A DNA stretch of 64,000 bases from positions 186,001 through 250,000 of the forward strand of contig NZ_WNXQ01000004.1 in assembly GCF_009789075.1 (NCBI RefSeq). The letters run 5' to 3'. The notes below the pieces were generated by a model, which saw only the letters and a program-made list of their open reading frames with translations, had not been told where the DNA came from and did not search any database. Source of the stretch: Pseudooceanicola pacificus. Its GTDB lineage: Bacteria > Pseudomonadota > Alphaproteobacteria > Rhodobacterales > Rhodobacteraceae. This document shows, one piece after another, positions 24,907-32,658 of this stretch. Position 1 is the stretch's first letter. Every line of letters starts with the position of its first letter. The position numbers were made by a program, and so were the translations under genes.

Positions 24907-26703
24907 TCATTGCGCCGCCACCTCTGCCGCCCCGGGCGCCGCCTTGGGCGCCTGCCGCAGCAGCGCGGTCAGGACCTGGTCCAGCACCGCCCCGGGATCG
25001 GCCACCGGCCCGACCGAGCGCCAGGCGACATGGGTGTCGGGCCGCACCAGCAGGGCACCGCCCGCGCCGATCTGGGACTGGATGGACCAGTCCCTGTCCA
25101 CGTCGGTGAAATCCCTGCCCGCGACGACCGCCCGGAACGGAATGCCGCAGCGCGCGGCGACGGCACGCCCGGCCTCGGCCCAGGCGTCACCGTTCGGACC
25201 CGCGATCAGCACGAAATCCCCCCGCCCCGCCAGGTCGAGGGTCGAGAGCACCTTGCCGTCGCGCTCGATCCAGCAATGCGGCAGGCGGTGTCCGGGGCGT
25301 GTCGTGGGCACATAGGTCCGACCCAGCGGATCCGGCACCGGCGGCTGCGTGCCGTCGGCCACGACGGCGCCCTGATCGTAGCGGAAGCCGAGCTCCAGGT
25401 CATGCGCCTGCCACTCCATCTCCTGCACCTTCAGCACCTGCTTCAGCCGGGCGCGGCGGGTGCGGCCCTCGTCGTCCTCGGCAAAGAACCTGGCAAAGTT
25501 CCGGCGGCTGGTCTCGCCATCCCCGCGCACGAGGCCGATGGCGCCATCCGTCAACGGATGGTTCTCGAAGGTCATCAGCGCCCAGCTCACGTTGCGGGCG
25601 GCGACGGGGCGGCGCTCGGCCTCGTAGCTGTCCAGCAGCGCGGGATCGGCGCGGCCCGCCAGGACCTCGCGCAGCTTCCACGCGATGTTGTGGGCATCCT
25701 GGATGGCCGAGTTCAGGCCCAGCCCGGTGGTCGGCGGATGCCGGTGCGCGGCATCGCCCGCCAGAAAGACGCGGTCAAAACGGTAGCGGTCCGCCAGCAC
25801 GCCCTCGACCTCCCAGTGACCGATGCCGATGATGTCGGGATCGAGGTCGGGCAGCTTCATCAGCTCGCGCATGCGCGGCAGCAGCGAGGCCTCGTCGAAC
25901 CGCGCGGGATCGTCGGGACGGAACGAGAAGTGGAACATCCATTCCTCGGAATGCCGGTCGAACCGTGTCGGGCCCAGCTTGCCCAGCACACCGCTGGTCC
26001 AGGACCCGCCGTCGGGGTTCACGAACCATGTCGTCATGGCATGGTCATCGTCCCACCACTGCGACAGGTCCGCCCGGAAATAGACCGTGACCATGTCCAC
26101 CATCTTGCGCCGACCCTCCAGCCGGCTGCCCACGATGGGCCCGACCGTGCGACCGCCGTCGGCGGCGATCAGGTACTGCGCGCGCACGGTCTTGTCCTGC
26201 CCGGTGGCGAGGTCGCGGATCACGGCGGTGACGCCGTCGCGGTCCTGTTCCAGCGACTGCAGCTCGTGCGAGAACAGCAGCCCCCCGGGATTGCGGCGTC
26301 CGGCCTCGTCGTTCAGCAGAGGTTCCAGCCGGACCTGGGGATAGAGGCAGCTTTCGCAGGGGCTGTGCCGCCGGTAATCGGTCAGCGACCCGCCCCCGAA
26401 GGAATCCACGCTGTGGAAGGTCCGCCGGTCCAGCGGCCCGTCGCCGCCCAGGGTCGTGCACCAGCGGATGCGCTGGATGCTGTCGAGCGGCATCGCCCGC
26501 TGGTAGACCGCGCCATCCAGGCCGAACTGGCGAAAGACCTCCATCGTGCGCTGGTTGATGTAGCGCGCCTTGGGCAGCGTTCCGGTCACGCCGCGCCGTT
26601 CAACCAGCAACGACCGGACCCCAAGTTCGGACAGCGCGATCGAGGCGGTCAGGCCGCAGCCACCGGCCCCGACGATGAGAACGGGAATTTCGATGTCGGG
26701 CAA
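24907..26703 (-). CDS. FAD-dependent aromatic hydroxylase (PheA/TfdB family)
   Basis: 598 residues. It has all three flavin monooxygenase fingerprints: GAGGCG (12-17) with Glu35, the DGGRTVGPIVG segment near 185 and RVFLAGDAAHRHPPTTGLGL near 310. The ~200-residue C-terminal region matches the thioredoxin-like domain of phenol hydroxylase-type enzymes. It uses NAD(P)H and O2 to hydroxylate a phenolic or enolic ring. First gene of a two-gene unit with an SDR, divergent from MarR across box B; ATTAAT (26778-26783) fits a -10. The substrate is not assigned. Confidence 0.9.
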   Translation of the reverse strand: MPDIEIPVLIVGAGGCGLTASIALSELGVRSLLVERRGVTGTLPKARYINQRTMEVFRQFGLDGAVYQRAMPLDSIQRIRWCTTLGGDGPLDRRTFHSVDSFGGGSLTDYRRHSPCESCLYPQVRLEPLLNDEAGRRNPGGLLFSHELQSLEQDRDGVTAVIRDLATGQDKTVRAQYLIAADGGRTVGPIVGSRLEGRRKMVDMVTVYFRADLSQWWDDDHAMTTWFVNPDGGSWTSGVLGKLGPTRFDRHSEEWMFHFSFRPDDPARFDEASLLPRMRELMKLPDLDPDIIGIGHWEVEGVLADRYRFDRVFLAGDAAHRHPPTTGLGLNSAIQDAHNIAWKLREVLAGRADPALLDSYEAERRPVAARNVSWALMTFENHPLTDGAIGLVRGDGETSRRNFARFFAEDDEGRTRRARLKQVLKVQEMEWQAHDLELGFRYDQGAVVADGTQPPVPDPLGRTYVPTTRPGHRLPHCWIERDGKVLSTLDLAGRGDFVLIAGPNGDAWAEAGRAVAARCGIPFRAVVAGRDFTDVDRDWSIQSQIGAGGALLVRPDTHVAWRSVGPVADPGAVLDQVLTALLRQAPKAAPGAAEVAAQ

Positions 26704-26802
26704 TTCGACCTCCGGGTATAGCAGCCGGGCCTTGTCGTTCAGGGCCGCCCGGACCGGTTCGGCGACCTGCCACGTCGATTAATTGTGCCCGCTCGTCTAG
26801 AC

Positions 26803-26822
26803 TGTCCCCCAAATGCGTTACA
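26803..26822. promoter_or_regulatory. TGTCCCC-type regulon box B
   Basis: TGTCCCC-N6-CGTTACA between the FAD hydroxylase (start 26703) and MarR (start 26888). Towards the hydroxylase, ATTAAT (complement of 26778-26783) begins 19 bp after the box. Confidence 0.6.
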
Positions 26823-26853
26823 CCGGGCGGGTCCTGACAGGGAATGATGCAAG

Positions 26854-26866
26854 GTGTCAAAGACAC
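26854..26866 (+). promoter_or_regulatory. GTGTC-AAA-GACAC palindrome, possible MarR operator
   Basis: A perfect 5-bp inverted repeat with 3-bp centre, 22 bp before the MarR start codon. Its position would allow autorepression. It abuts an ACATACTTT element (26865-26873) that also occurs twice upstream of the LuxR-family gene. Confidence 0.4.
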
Positions 26867-26887
26867 ATACTTTCCAATGAGCGGCGG

Positions 26888-27463
26888 ATGAATTCGAACG
26901 ATCAAACCTGGGACAAGGACGAGGCCGACGCTCTGATCGAGCGGATGAAGCTGGCCGAGGATCACGTTTTCCGGTCGGAAGAGAACATTGCGCGGCTGTG
27001 CTCTGTCATCGCCAACCGGACAAGCTGGATCATGCAGTCGATGTATGGTGAACGCTTCGGGCTGACCGTGCTGGGCTGGCGGATCCTGGCCATCCTCGGC
27101 TCGCAAGCGCCGCTGCCCGCCAAGACGATCGCCGAGATGGTCGCGACGGACCAGGTGACCATCAGTCGGGCGATCGACCAGCTGTCGATCAAGAAGCTGA
27201 TCCGCCGCCGCGTCGACCCGAGCGACCGGCGCCGCCAGCTGATCCGGCTGAGTGACCGGGGCGTGGAGGCCTATCGCCAGATCATCCCGCTGTTCATCGC
27301 GGCCGAGGATGCCCTTCTCAGCCCGCTGTCCGCTTCGGAGGCGGCGGAACTGCGGCGCCTGCTGACCATCGTGACCAAGCGGGCCGAGGCCCGCCTGTCG
27401 GAAAACACGCCCTGGCAGGAGGTCCTGACCGAGTTCGGATCGCCCGCCAAAAACGCCGACTGA
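26888..27463 (+). CDS. MarR family transcriptional regulator
   Basis: 191 residues starting MNSNDQTW; an ATG at 26813 is in frame but lies inside box B and lacks a ribosome site, so the later start is preferred. The winged helix has LPAKTIAEMVATDQVTISRA, RAIDQLSIKKLIRRR and the DPSDRRRQ wing tip. MarR proteins usually repress and are released by aromatic or CoA-ligated effectors. It lies beside the aromatic hydroxylase gene, its likely target, and upstream of an SDR. A long N-terminal helix (about 1-50) supports the dimer. Confidence 0.88.
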   Translation: MNSNDQTWDKDEADALIERMKLAEDHVFRSEENIARLCSVIANRTSWIMQSMYGERFGLTVLGWRILAILGSQAPLPAKTIAEMVATDQVTISRAIDQLSIKKLIRRRVDPSDRRRQLIRLSDRGVEAYRQIIPLFIAAEDALLSPLSASEAAELRRLLTIVTKRAEARLSENTPWQEVLTEFGSPAKNAD

Positions 27464-27481
27464 GTCCCGCCCTCAGGGACA
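27462..27481 (+). promoter_or_regulatory. TGTCCC-type regulon box N
   Basis: GAGTCCC-N6-AGGGACA starting at the MarR stop. TAGGCT (27502-27507) follows after 20 bp and the SDR starts at 27562, so the SDR probably has its own promoter. Confidence 0.45.
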
Positions 27482-27561
27482 GCACGGCCCGGCACAGCGC
27501 CTAGGCTGGCCGCAGTCCGCCTGGGCGGCACATCAAACGCAATCGCAAGAGGAACAGCATC

Positions 27562-28371
27562 ATGCAAACCGACTGGTTGGGCCTGGGCGGCAGGGTTGCC
27601 GTCGTCACCGGCGGCAGCGGCGGGATCGGCAAGACGATTGCCGCGTCGCTGGTCGGGGCCGGCTGCAAGGTCGCCATCCTGGACATCAACGCGGACGCAG
27701 CCGCGGCCACGGCCAGCGACCTGTCCGCGAATGGCGCAACGGTGATCCCGGCGGCAGCCGATATCTCGGACCGCGACAGCGTGCAGACCGCCGCCGACAA
27801 GATCGCGGCCGAGTTGGGCGCCTGCGACATCCTGGTGAACAACGCGGCGCTGGTGCGGAACGGGCCGCTGTCGTCCCTGTCGGTTGCCGACTGGAAGGCC
27901 TGCATCGACGTCAACCTGACCGGTTTCTTCATCTGCTCGCAGGTCTTCGGCCAGCAGATGATGGCCGGATCGGGCGGCGCGATCGTGCATGTCTCGTCGA
28001 TGGCCGGGCTTCACCCGCAGCCCACCAGCGGCGCCTACAGCGTCAGCAAGGCCGGCGTGATGATGCTGTCGCGGAACATCGCGCAGGAATGGGGGCCAAA
28101 GGGGATCCGCTCGAACGTGGTGAGCCCGGCGATGGTCATGACCCCGATGTCCGAGGTGATCTACCGCGATCCTGCCGTACGCAAGAAGCGCGAAGAGATC
28201 GTGCCCGTCGGCCGCATCGGTGCGCCGCAGGATATCGCGGATTCCATCCTGTTCCTCGCCAGCGACCGCGCCGGTTACGTCAGCGGGCAGGACATCCTCT
28301 GCGATGGCGGCTGGAGCACGGTGCTGCTGAAGACCGTGCCGCGCCCCGGCTTCGACCAGCCCGACGACTGA
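27562..28371 (+). CDS. SDR family oxidoreductase
   Basis: 269 residues, MQTDWLGLGGRVAVVTGGSGGIG. The cofactor motif is TGGSGGIG with an acidic residue at the end of beta2 (ILDINAD), NNAAL, catalytic Ser in VSSMAG and YSVSK. The C-terminus YVSGQDILCDGGWSTVLL is standard. Single-gene unit behind box N and closed by hairpins. It probably oxidises a secondary alcohol intermediate with NAD. Confidence 0.9.
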   Translation: MQTDWLGLGGRVAVVTGGSGGIGKTIAASLVGAGCKVAILDINADAAAATASDLSANGATVIPAAADISDRDSVQTAADKIAAELGACDILVNNAALVRNGPLSSLSVADWKACIDVNLTGFFICSQVFGQQMMAGSGGAIVHVSSMAGLHPQPTSGAYSVSKAGVMMLSRNIAQEWGPKGIRSNVVSPAMVMTPMSEVIYRDPAVRKKREEIVPVGRIGAPQDIADSILFLASDRAGYVSGQDILCDGGWSTVLLKTVPRPGFDQPDD

Positions 28372-28388
28372 GAGCTGCCTGCAGGTCC

Positions 28389-28417
28389 CCCGGTGGCACG
28401 ACAGGGCCGCCACCGGG
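28389..28417 (+). repeat. inverted repeat after the SDR gene
   Basis: CCCGGTGGC (28389-28397) pairs with GCCACCGGG (28409-28417) around an 11-nt loop. There is no T run; it may protect the 3' end of the SDR mRNA. Confidence 0.4.
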
Positions 28418-28484
28418 TGAAACGGGCCGAACCGGCAGGCGGCATGTCCGCCCCCGGGCACGCGGACCTGGCCCCGATACAGCG

Positions 28485-28519
28485 AAAAGGGCGCGTGCAT
28501 CGCGGCACGCGCCCTTTTT
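28485..28519. terminator. bidirectional rho-independent terminator
   Basis: AAAAGGGCGCGTGC (28485-28498), loop ATCGCG, then GCACGCGCCCTTTTT. A 14-bp perfect stem flanked by A and T runs lies between the convergent SDR and LuxR-family genes and serves both. Confidence 0.9.
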
Positions 28520-28566
28520 CTTGATCCGGCTCCGCAGTGGCCGCGAACCCGCCGCGCGTGGCGGTG

Positions 28567-29391
28567 TCAGGCCGCCTCGGCCTCGGCCTCGCCCGACCTC
28601 ATGCCGGTGTTCACCCAGGCGTTCCAGGCATCCAGGTACCACATCAGCAGTTCGCGCTGGCTGGCGATGCCAAGGCGGCTGTAGGCGCGCTTGCGGTAGG
28701 TCATGACGCTTTCCTTGCCGATGCCCAGGTCGTCGGCGATGGCACAGGACGACAACCCGTGCAGGATGCGCGAGCAGACCTCGCGTTCGCGGCGCGACAG
28801 CTTGGACATGTTGACGACGCAGTCCTCGATCATCTCGCGCGAGGCCAGGGCGGGCGTCAGATCGGACTTCTGCTCAAACAGTTCGGTATGGCGCGAGATG
28901 ATCGTCAGCAGCAGGGCCGCCACGCGTTCCAGCTCCGGCATGCGGTCGGCGTCGAGCGCCTCGCGGCCGGCACGGCGCAGCAGCTTCATGCAGATACCAG
29001 CGGTGTTGAGCCGGGCATAGACCAGGACGGTTTCGCAGTCGTCCTCGGCGCTGGACGGACGTCCGGCACCGGCCACTGAAGTGATAGGCTGGATCACGCG
29101 GATGCGCACCGAATCCCCTGCCGTGGCGAGGTGCCGCTTCACCTCGTGCACATTGGCGCGCATGGCGCGGGACAGGCGGCATTCGGGCGAGGCCGCGCTT
29201 GCGACCTCCAGCAGGCGGTAGTCGCTCAGCCGGTAGCAGGCAACGAAGTCCACACCCACCAGGCGATGCACGACCTCCAGAAGGGAGTCAGGGAAGTTTA
29301 AAGTTCCAATGTTGGATATAATATCAATCAGATCGACCGGAACCGCGAACGTGGCCGCGGAATCGAAATCGGATGTGGTCTGCTTGTTCAT
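28567..29391 (-). CDS. LuxR-family (GerE HTH) transcriptional regulator
   Basis: 274 residues. The C-terminus (about 195-255) is a GerE helix-turn-helix: LSRREREVCSRILHGLSS, CAIADDLGIGKESVMTYRKR, AYSRLGI. The N-terminal ~180 residues hold no receiver Asp motif and no evident acyl-homoserine-lactone signature; they could be a GAF-like effector domain (VDFVACYRLSDYRLLEV, VLVYARLNTAGICMKLL). It is an orphan regulator in the middle of the island. The lux-box-like TGTCCCC-N5/6-GGGGACA elements, centred about 42 bp before the predicted start sites, make it the best candidate activator of the regulon. Start has GGGAGG eight bases upstream. The leader is AT-rich with two GTATGT repeats. Confidence 0.88.
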   Translation of the reverse strand: MNKQTTSDFDSAATFAVPVDLIDIISNIGTLNFPDSLLEVVHRLVGVDFVACYRLSDYRLLEVASAASPECRLSRAMRANVHEVKRHLATAGDSVRIRVIQPITSVAGAGRPSSAEDDCETVLVYARLNTAGICMKLLRRAGREALDADRMPELERVAALLLTIISRHTELFEQKSDLTPALASREMIEDCVVNMSKLSRREREVCSRILHGLSSCAIADDLGIGKESVMTYRKRAYSRLGIASQRELLMWYLDAWNAWVNTGMRSGEAEAEAA

Positions 29392-29441
29392 CTTTGTCCT
29401 CCCTGCTTACAGCTCTCGTGAGCCGTTCTCCCTGACCAAAT

Positions 29442-29450
29442 ACATACTTT
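29442..29450 (-). repeat. AAAGTATGT direct repeat, proximal copy
   Basis: Minus-strand AAAGTATGT(A), about 50 bp upstream of the LuxR-family start; the second copy is 73 bp further upstream. An activator or repressor site is possible. Confidence 0.4.
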
Positions 29451-29514
29451 CACTCAGAAATCATTGCAATCCTCAACTAATTTGCGACGCCAAGTAAACG
29501 TAAAGTCTTATATT

Positions 29515-29523
29515 ACATACTTT
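29515..29523 (-). repeat. AAAGTATGT direct repeat, distal copy
   Basis: Second copy of AAAGTATGTA in the AT-rich stretch 29400-29530, 73 bp (about seven helical turns) from the first. A third copy lies at 26865-26873 before marR. Confidence 0.4.
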
Positions 29524-29627
29524 TTTGGCATTCCAGACTAAATCCCTTGGGAAGCTGCCGGGCGGACCTGCGCGAATCGGGGCCTCCGTCACCCCCTGCG
29601 CAGGCCGACTCGCCCCCCTCCATGCAA

Positions 29628-29655
29628 AAAGGCCGCCAGCAATGCGGCGGCCTTT
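29628..29655 (-). terminator. rho-independent terminator of the P450-ferredoxin operon
   Basis: On the minus strand AAAGGCCGCC, 8-nt loop, GGCGGCCTTTTT. It lies 31 bp after the ferredoxin stop and insulates the LuxR-family promoter region. Confidence 0.85.
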
Positions 29656-29685
29656 CACGGCATCTGTCCCTGTCGCGTCAGGCAG

Positions 29686-30012
29686 TCAGAGTTGCGGATC
29701 CGCGACCCGGACGACCATGCCGTCCATCTCCTCGCTCATGACAAGCTGACAGCTGAGACGACTGTTCGGCTCGCGCTCCATCGCGGTGAAATCCAGCATC
29801 TGGTCCTCGGTCAAGGACATCTCGGGCGTCTTGGCAAGATAGGCGTCATCCAGCACGACGACATGGCAGGTGGCGCAGGACATGCCACCGCCGCAGTCGC
29901 CGACGATCCCCTCGATCCCGGCGGCGGTGGCCGCCCGCATGATGCTGTCACCGACCTCGACGTCGAGGTCGATCCGCGAGTCGTCCGGATTGATCAGGGT
30001 AACCTTTGGCAT
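29686..30012 (-). CDS. [2Fe-2S] ferredoxin for P450 (adrenodoxin/putidaredoxin type)
   Basis: 108 residues. Cysteines at 40, 46, 49 and 88 give the C-x5-C-x2-C...C pattern of adrenodoxin-type ferredoxins (GDCGGGMSCATCH). It should carry electrons to the two P450s encoded just upstream; size and context match the palustrisredoxin that serves CYP199A. No ferredoxin reductase is encoded in the window, so a reductase elsewhere must serve it. Last gene before a strong terminator. Confidence 0.92.
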   Translation of the reverse strand: MPKVTLINPDDSRIDLDVEVGDSIMRAATAAGIEGIVGDCGGGMSCATCHVVVLDDAYLAKTPEMSLTEDQMLDFTAMEREPNSRLSCQLVMSEEMDGMVVRVADPQL

Positions 30013-30036
30013 TCATTCTCCTTCTGGGGTTGGATG

Positions 30037-31239
30037 TCAGGCGACCAGCCGCAGCGGCAGCCGGTCCAACGTCCTGAGCGTGTTGATCGGTCTGTAGGTG
30101 GCCTCGCCGTCCAGCTCGATCCGGGACAGCCGCGACACCAGCGCCTGCAGCAGGATCTCGGCCTCGAGCCGGGCGATGTTCTGGCCGATACAGATGTGCG
30201 ACCCGGCCCCGAGCGCGAGGTGCACGCCGGTGCTGCCCCGGTCTATGTCATAGGCGGTCGGGTCGGGGAACCTGCGCGGGTCCAGGTTGGCGGCCCCGAT
30301 GAAGCAGCCGACCTTGACGTCGCCCTTCAGGGCCAGCCCTTCGACCTCGATGTCCGCGACCGTGGTGCGGTGGATCAGCTGCGAGGGGCTGTCGAGGCGG
30401 ATCGCTTCGTCAAAGGCCGCCTTGGCCTTGGCGGGGTTCTCCTTCAGCTTCGCCCATTGCTCGGGGTTCTGCGCCAGGCGGTAGAGCGTGTGCCCGATCC
30501 CCGCGATGGTGGTATCGGTCCCGGCCCTGAGGAACGAGCGCACCTGCACACCGGCGGTGCCCTCGGGGAACCCGCCGTCGTCCTCGGCGGCATAGATCTT
30601 TTCTCCGAACCCGCCCTTCACCATGCTCTCGCGCGAGAAATACTGTTCGTAGTTCTCAAGGTGCGGACCAGCGGCCTCGACGGACTTGCGCGTCAGATCG
30701 TTGTAGGGGCCGATCTGGTTGAAGTTCATCTCGCCGATCAGCGGAAAGGCTTCGCGCGGCATGTCGATGCCGAGCGCGTCGGGAAAGACCTTCAATATGA
30801 AGGGCTCCACGATGTCCTTCATCGCCTCGACCGAGCCACTGGCAATGATCGCGTCCGCCTGCGCCTCGGCAACCCGGGTGAAATCCTCGCGCCACTGGCG
30901 GATGATGATCGGCGACAGGACCTTCTGGAGCGTCTTGCGCACGTTGCGGTGCTCGGGCGGGTCGATCTCGGCGATGGGGCTCGGGGTGCGCCAGGCGCCG
31001 GGCTTGCGGATGTCCGACATGCCGATCCCACCCGTGCTGGTGAACCGGGCATAATCCGACAGCGCGGTCTGGACGAGGTCGTAGCGCCCGACCGCGTACA
31101 TCTCGTAGCGGGTCAGGTAGACCACCGGCGCGGTTTCGCGGATCGCCTCCTGTACCGCCTCGGGGGCGCAGAGGTTCCCGGGCGTGAACGGGTCGATGTC
31201 CAGCGCCGGCGGGGCTGTCATGGTCGAACCGGATGTCAT
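30037..31239 (-). CDS. cytochrome P450, CYP199-like (second of tandem pair)
   Basis: 400 residues. Heme loop LALGAGSHICIGQN with Cys350 (the usual Phe seven before Cys is Leu), I-helix RAGTDTT near 240 and ExxR in DEAIRLDSP. The N-terminus LDIDPFTPGNL and the PTAYDIDRGSTGVHLALG region recall the CYP199A group, which O-demethylates or hydroxylates para-substituted aromatic acids. It is 24 bp before the ferredoxin gene and 42 bp after the other P450. The substrate assignment is family-based inference. Confidence 0.87.
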   Translation of the reverse strand: MTSGSTMTAPPALDIDPFTPGNLCAPEAVQEAIRETAPVVYLTRYEMYAVGRYDLVQTALSDYARFTSTGGIGMSDIRKPGAWRTPSPIAEIDPPEHRNVRKTLQKVLSPIIIRQWREDFTRVAEAQADAIIASGSVEAMKDIVEPFILKVFPDALGIDMPREAFPLIGEMNFNQIGPYNDLTRKSVEAAGPHLENYEQYFSRESMVKGGFGEKIYAAEDDGGFPEGTAGVQVRSFLRAGTDTTIAGIGHTLYRLAQNPEQWAKLKENPAKAKAAFDEAIRLDSPSQLIHRTTVADIEVEGLALKGDVKVGCFIGAANLDPRRFPDPTAYDIDRGSTGVHLALGAGSHICIGQNIARLEAEILLQALVSRLSRIELDGEATYRPINTLRTLDRLPLRLVA

Positions 31240-31254
31240 TGGCTTGGCCTCCCT

Positions 31255-31276
31255 CCCCGGGCGGATGATCCCGGGG
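31255..31276 (-). repeat. short hairpin between the two P450 genes
   Basis: CCCCGGG, 8-nt loop, CCCGGGG between the stop of the first and the start of the second P450. It may affect relative expression. Confidence 0.3.
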
Positions 31277-31281
31277 TCAAT

Positions 31282-32499
31282 TCATGCCGCGACAAGACGG
31301 AGCGGCAGGTTCTGCAACATACGCATCTGGTTGATCGGCTTGTAAACGGGTTCTCCGGCCAGCTCGATCCGCTTCACCCGCCGGGCAAGCGCGCCCAGGA
31401 TGGCGGCGGCCTCGGCCCGGGCGATCATCTGGCCGATGCAGATATGCGCCCCGATGCCAAAGCCCAGGTGGGTCCCGGCCGAGCGGCGCTCGATGATGAA
31501 ATCGTCCGGGTTCTCGAACTTGCGGGGGTCGCGGTTGGCGGCGCCGAAGTAGACGCCGACCTTGGTGTCGGGGCGCAGCTTGACGCCGGACAGCTCGACC
31601 TCGCCATAGGTCGTCCGGTAGGAGACGTGGAACGACGGTTCGAGCCGCAGCGCCTCTTCGAAGGCGAGGCCCGCCTTTTTCGGGTCGGCGTGGATCAGGT
31701 CGTACTGCCCGGGGTTTTCGGCCAGCTTGCAGAGCGAATGCCCGACACCGGCCATGGTGGAATCCGCGCCGCCGCCGACCAGGGAACGGGTCATGTTCGA
31801 CGCCAGCCCCGCCTCGGGGAATTCGCCGCGATCCTCGGCCTCGAACAGGGCGTGGGCAATGGACTCCGGCCGGACCCCTTCGCGCTGGCAACTGTGCTCG
31901 AACCAGTCGAGGTAGGGCTGCGCCTTCTGCATCGCCTGTTCGTACAGTTCGTTCTGTGGACCGGACTGGTTGAACCGCATCTCGCCGATGGCCAGGATGT
32001 TCGGCCGCGGAAGATCGATGCCGACCGCGTCGGGGAAGACATCGAGGATATAGGTTTCGGCGATATCCGCGACCCCGTCGACCTCGCCCTTTTCGACCAG
32101 CTCGTCCGCCAGCACGGCGGCGCGTTCCTCGAACTTTTCCTTCATCTTGCGGATGGCAATCGGCGAGAGATAGCGGTTCAGCACGCTGCGGATTTCGGTA
32201 TGACCCGGGGGATCGTTTTCCAGCATCCGGTTCGGCACGCGGAAATCGCCGGGCTGGCGGATGTCCTGGATGCCGATGCCGCCCTTGGCGGTGAAGGCCT
32301 CGTGATCCTTCAGCACCGTGGCGCATTCCTCGTACCGGCCGACGGCATAGACGTCGTACTTGGGGATCAGCGCGATCGGACCGGCCTCGCGCAGGCGTTC
32401 CTGAAAGGCGTAGGGGCTGCGCAGAACCTCGGTGTCGTAAGGGTCGATATCCAGAACCGGCGCCTGGTTCCGATCGCTTTCCATGACGGCTTGTGACAT
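31282..32499 (-). CDS. cytochrome P450, CYP199-like (first of tandem pair)
   Basis: 405 residues. Heme loop LGFGIGAHICIGQ with Cys354, ExxR in EEALRLEPSF, and N-terminal LDIDPYDTEVLRSPYAFQER as in CYP199 proteins. The I-helix reads SLVGGGADSTMAG rather than the common AGxDTT, with Gly-Gly-Ala-Asp-Ser-Thr at the oxygen-activating kink. It is a clear paralogue of the next gene (shared LRxLxRxxSP, PINxMR...LPLRLVA). First gene of the P450-P450-ferredoxin operon. Box D is 83 bp upstream with GATACC (complement of 32557-32562) as -10. Confidence 0.88.
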   Translation of the reverse strand: MSQAVMESDRNQAPVLDIDPYDTEVLRSPYAFQERLREAGPIALIPKYDVYAVGRYEECATVLKDHEAFTAKGGIGIQDIRQPGDFRVPNRMLENDPPGHTEIRSVLNRYLSPIAIRKMKEKFEERAAVLADELVEKGEVDGVADIAETYILDVFPDAVGIDLPRPNILAIGEMRFNQSGPQNELYEQAMQKAQPYLDWFEHSCQREGVRPESIAHALFEAEDRGEFPEAGLASNMTRSLVGGGADSTMAGVGHSLCKLAENPGQYDLIHADPKKAGLAFEEALRLEPSFHVSYRTTYGEVELSGVKLRPDTKVGVYFGAANRDPRKFENPDDFIIERRSAGTHLGFGIGAHICIGQMIARAEAAAILGALARRVKRIELAGEPVYKPINQMRMLQNLPLRLVAA

Positions 32500-32581
32500 G
32501 CCGGGCCTACCTCGCTGCTACCTGCGCGCCGTGGCACGCGTGGGATTTGCACCAGCGGTATCACCCGGAGCCTTGGCCCGG

Positions 32582-32601
32582 TGTCCCCCTGTCTGGGGAA
32601 T
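32582..32601. promoter_or_regulatory. TGTCCCC-type regulon box D
   Basis: TGTCCCC-N6-GGGGAAT between the divergent P450 operon (start 32499) and the NIPSNAP pair (start 32659). Possible -10 elements occur on both sides about 19-20 bp away (GATACC on the minus strand, GATGGT on the plus strand). Confidence 0.6.
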
Positions 32602-32658
32602 ACCCGGACGCCTGTCCGGGTGATGGTCCGGGAAACCGCCAGCCGGGGATCCCGCCGC

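Noticed and set aside
26813-26887. Longer start for MarR at 26813
   Set aside because: It would place box B and the GTGTC palindrome inside the coding region and has no ribosome site.
29692-32496. A plus-strand open frame of 934 codons opposite the P450 genes
   Set aside because: Antisense shadow of two intact P450s and a ferredoxin with all their motifs on the other strand.
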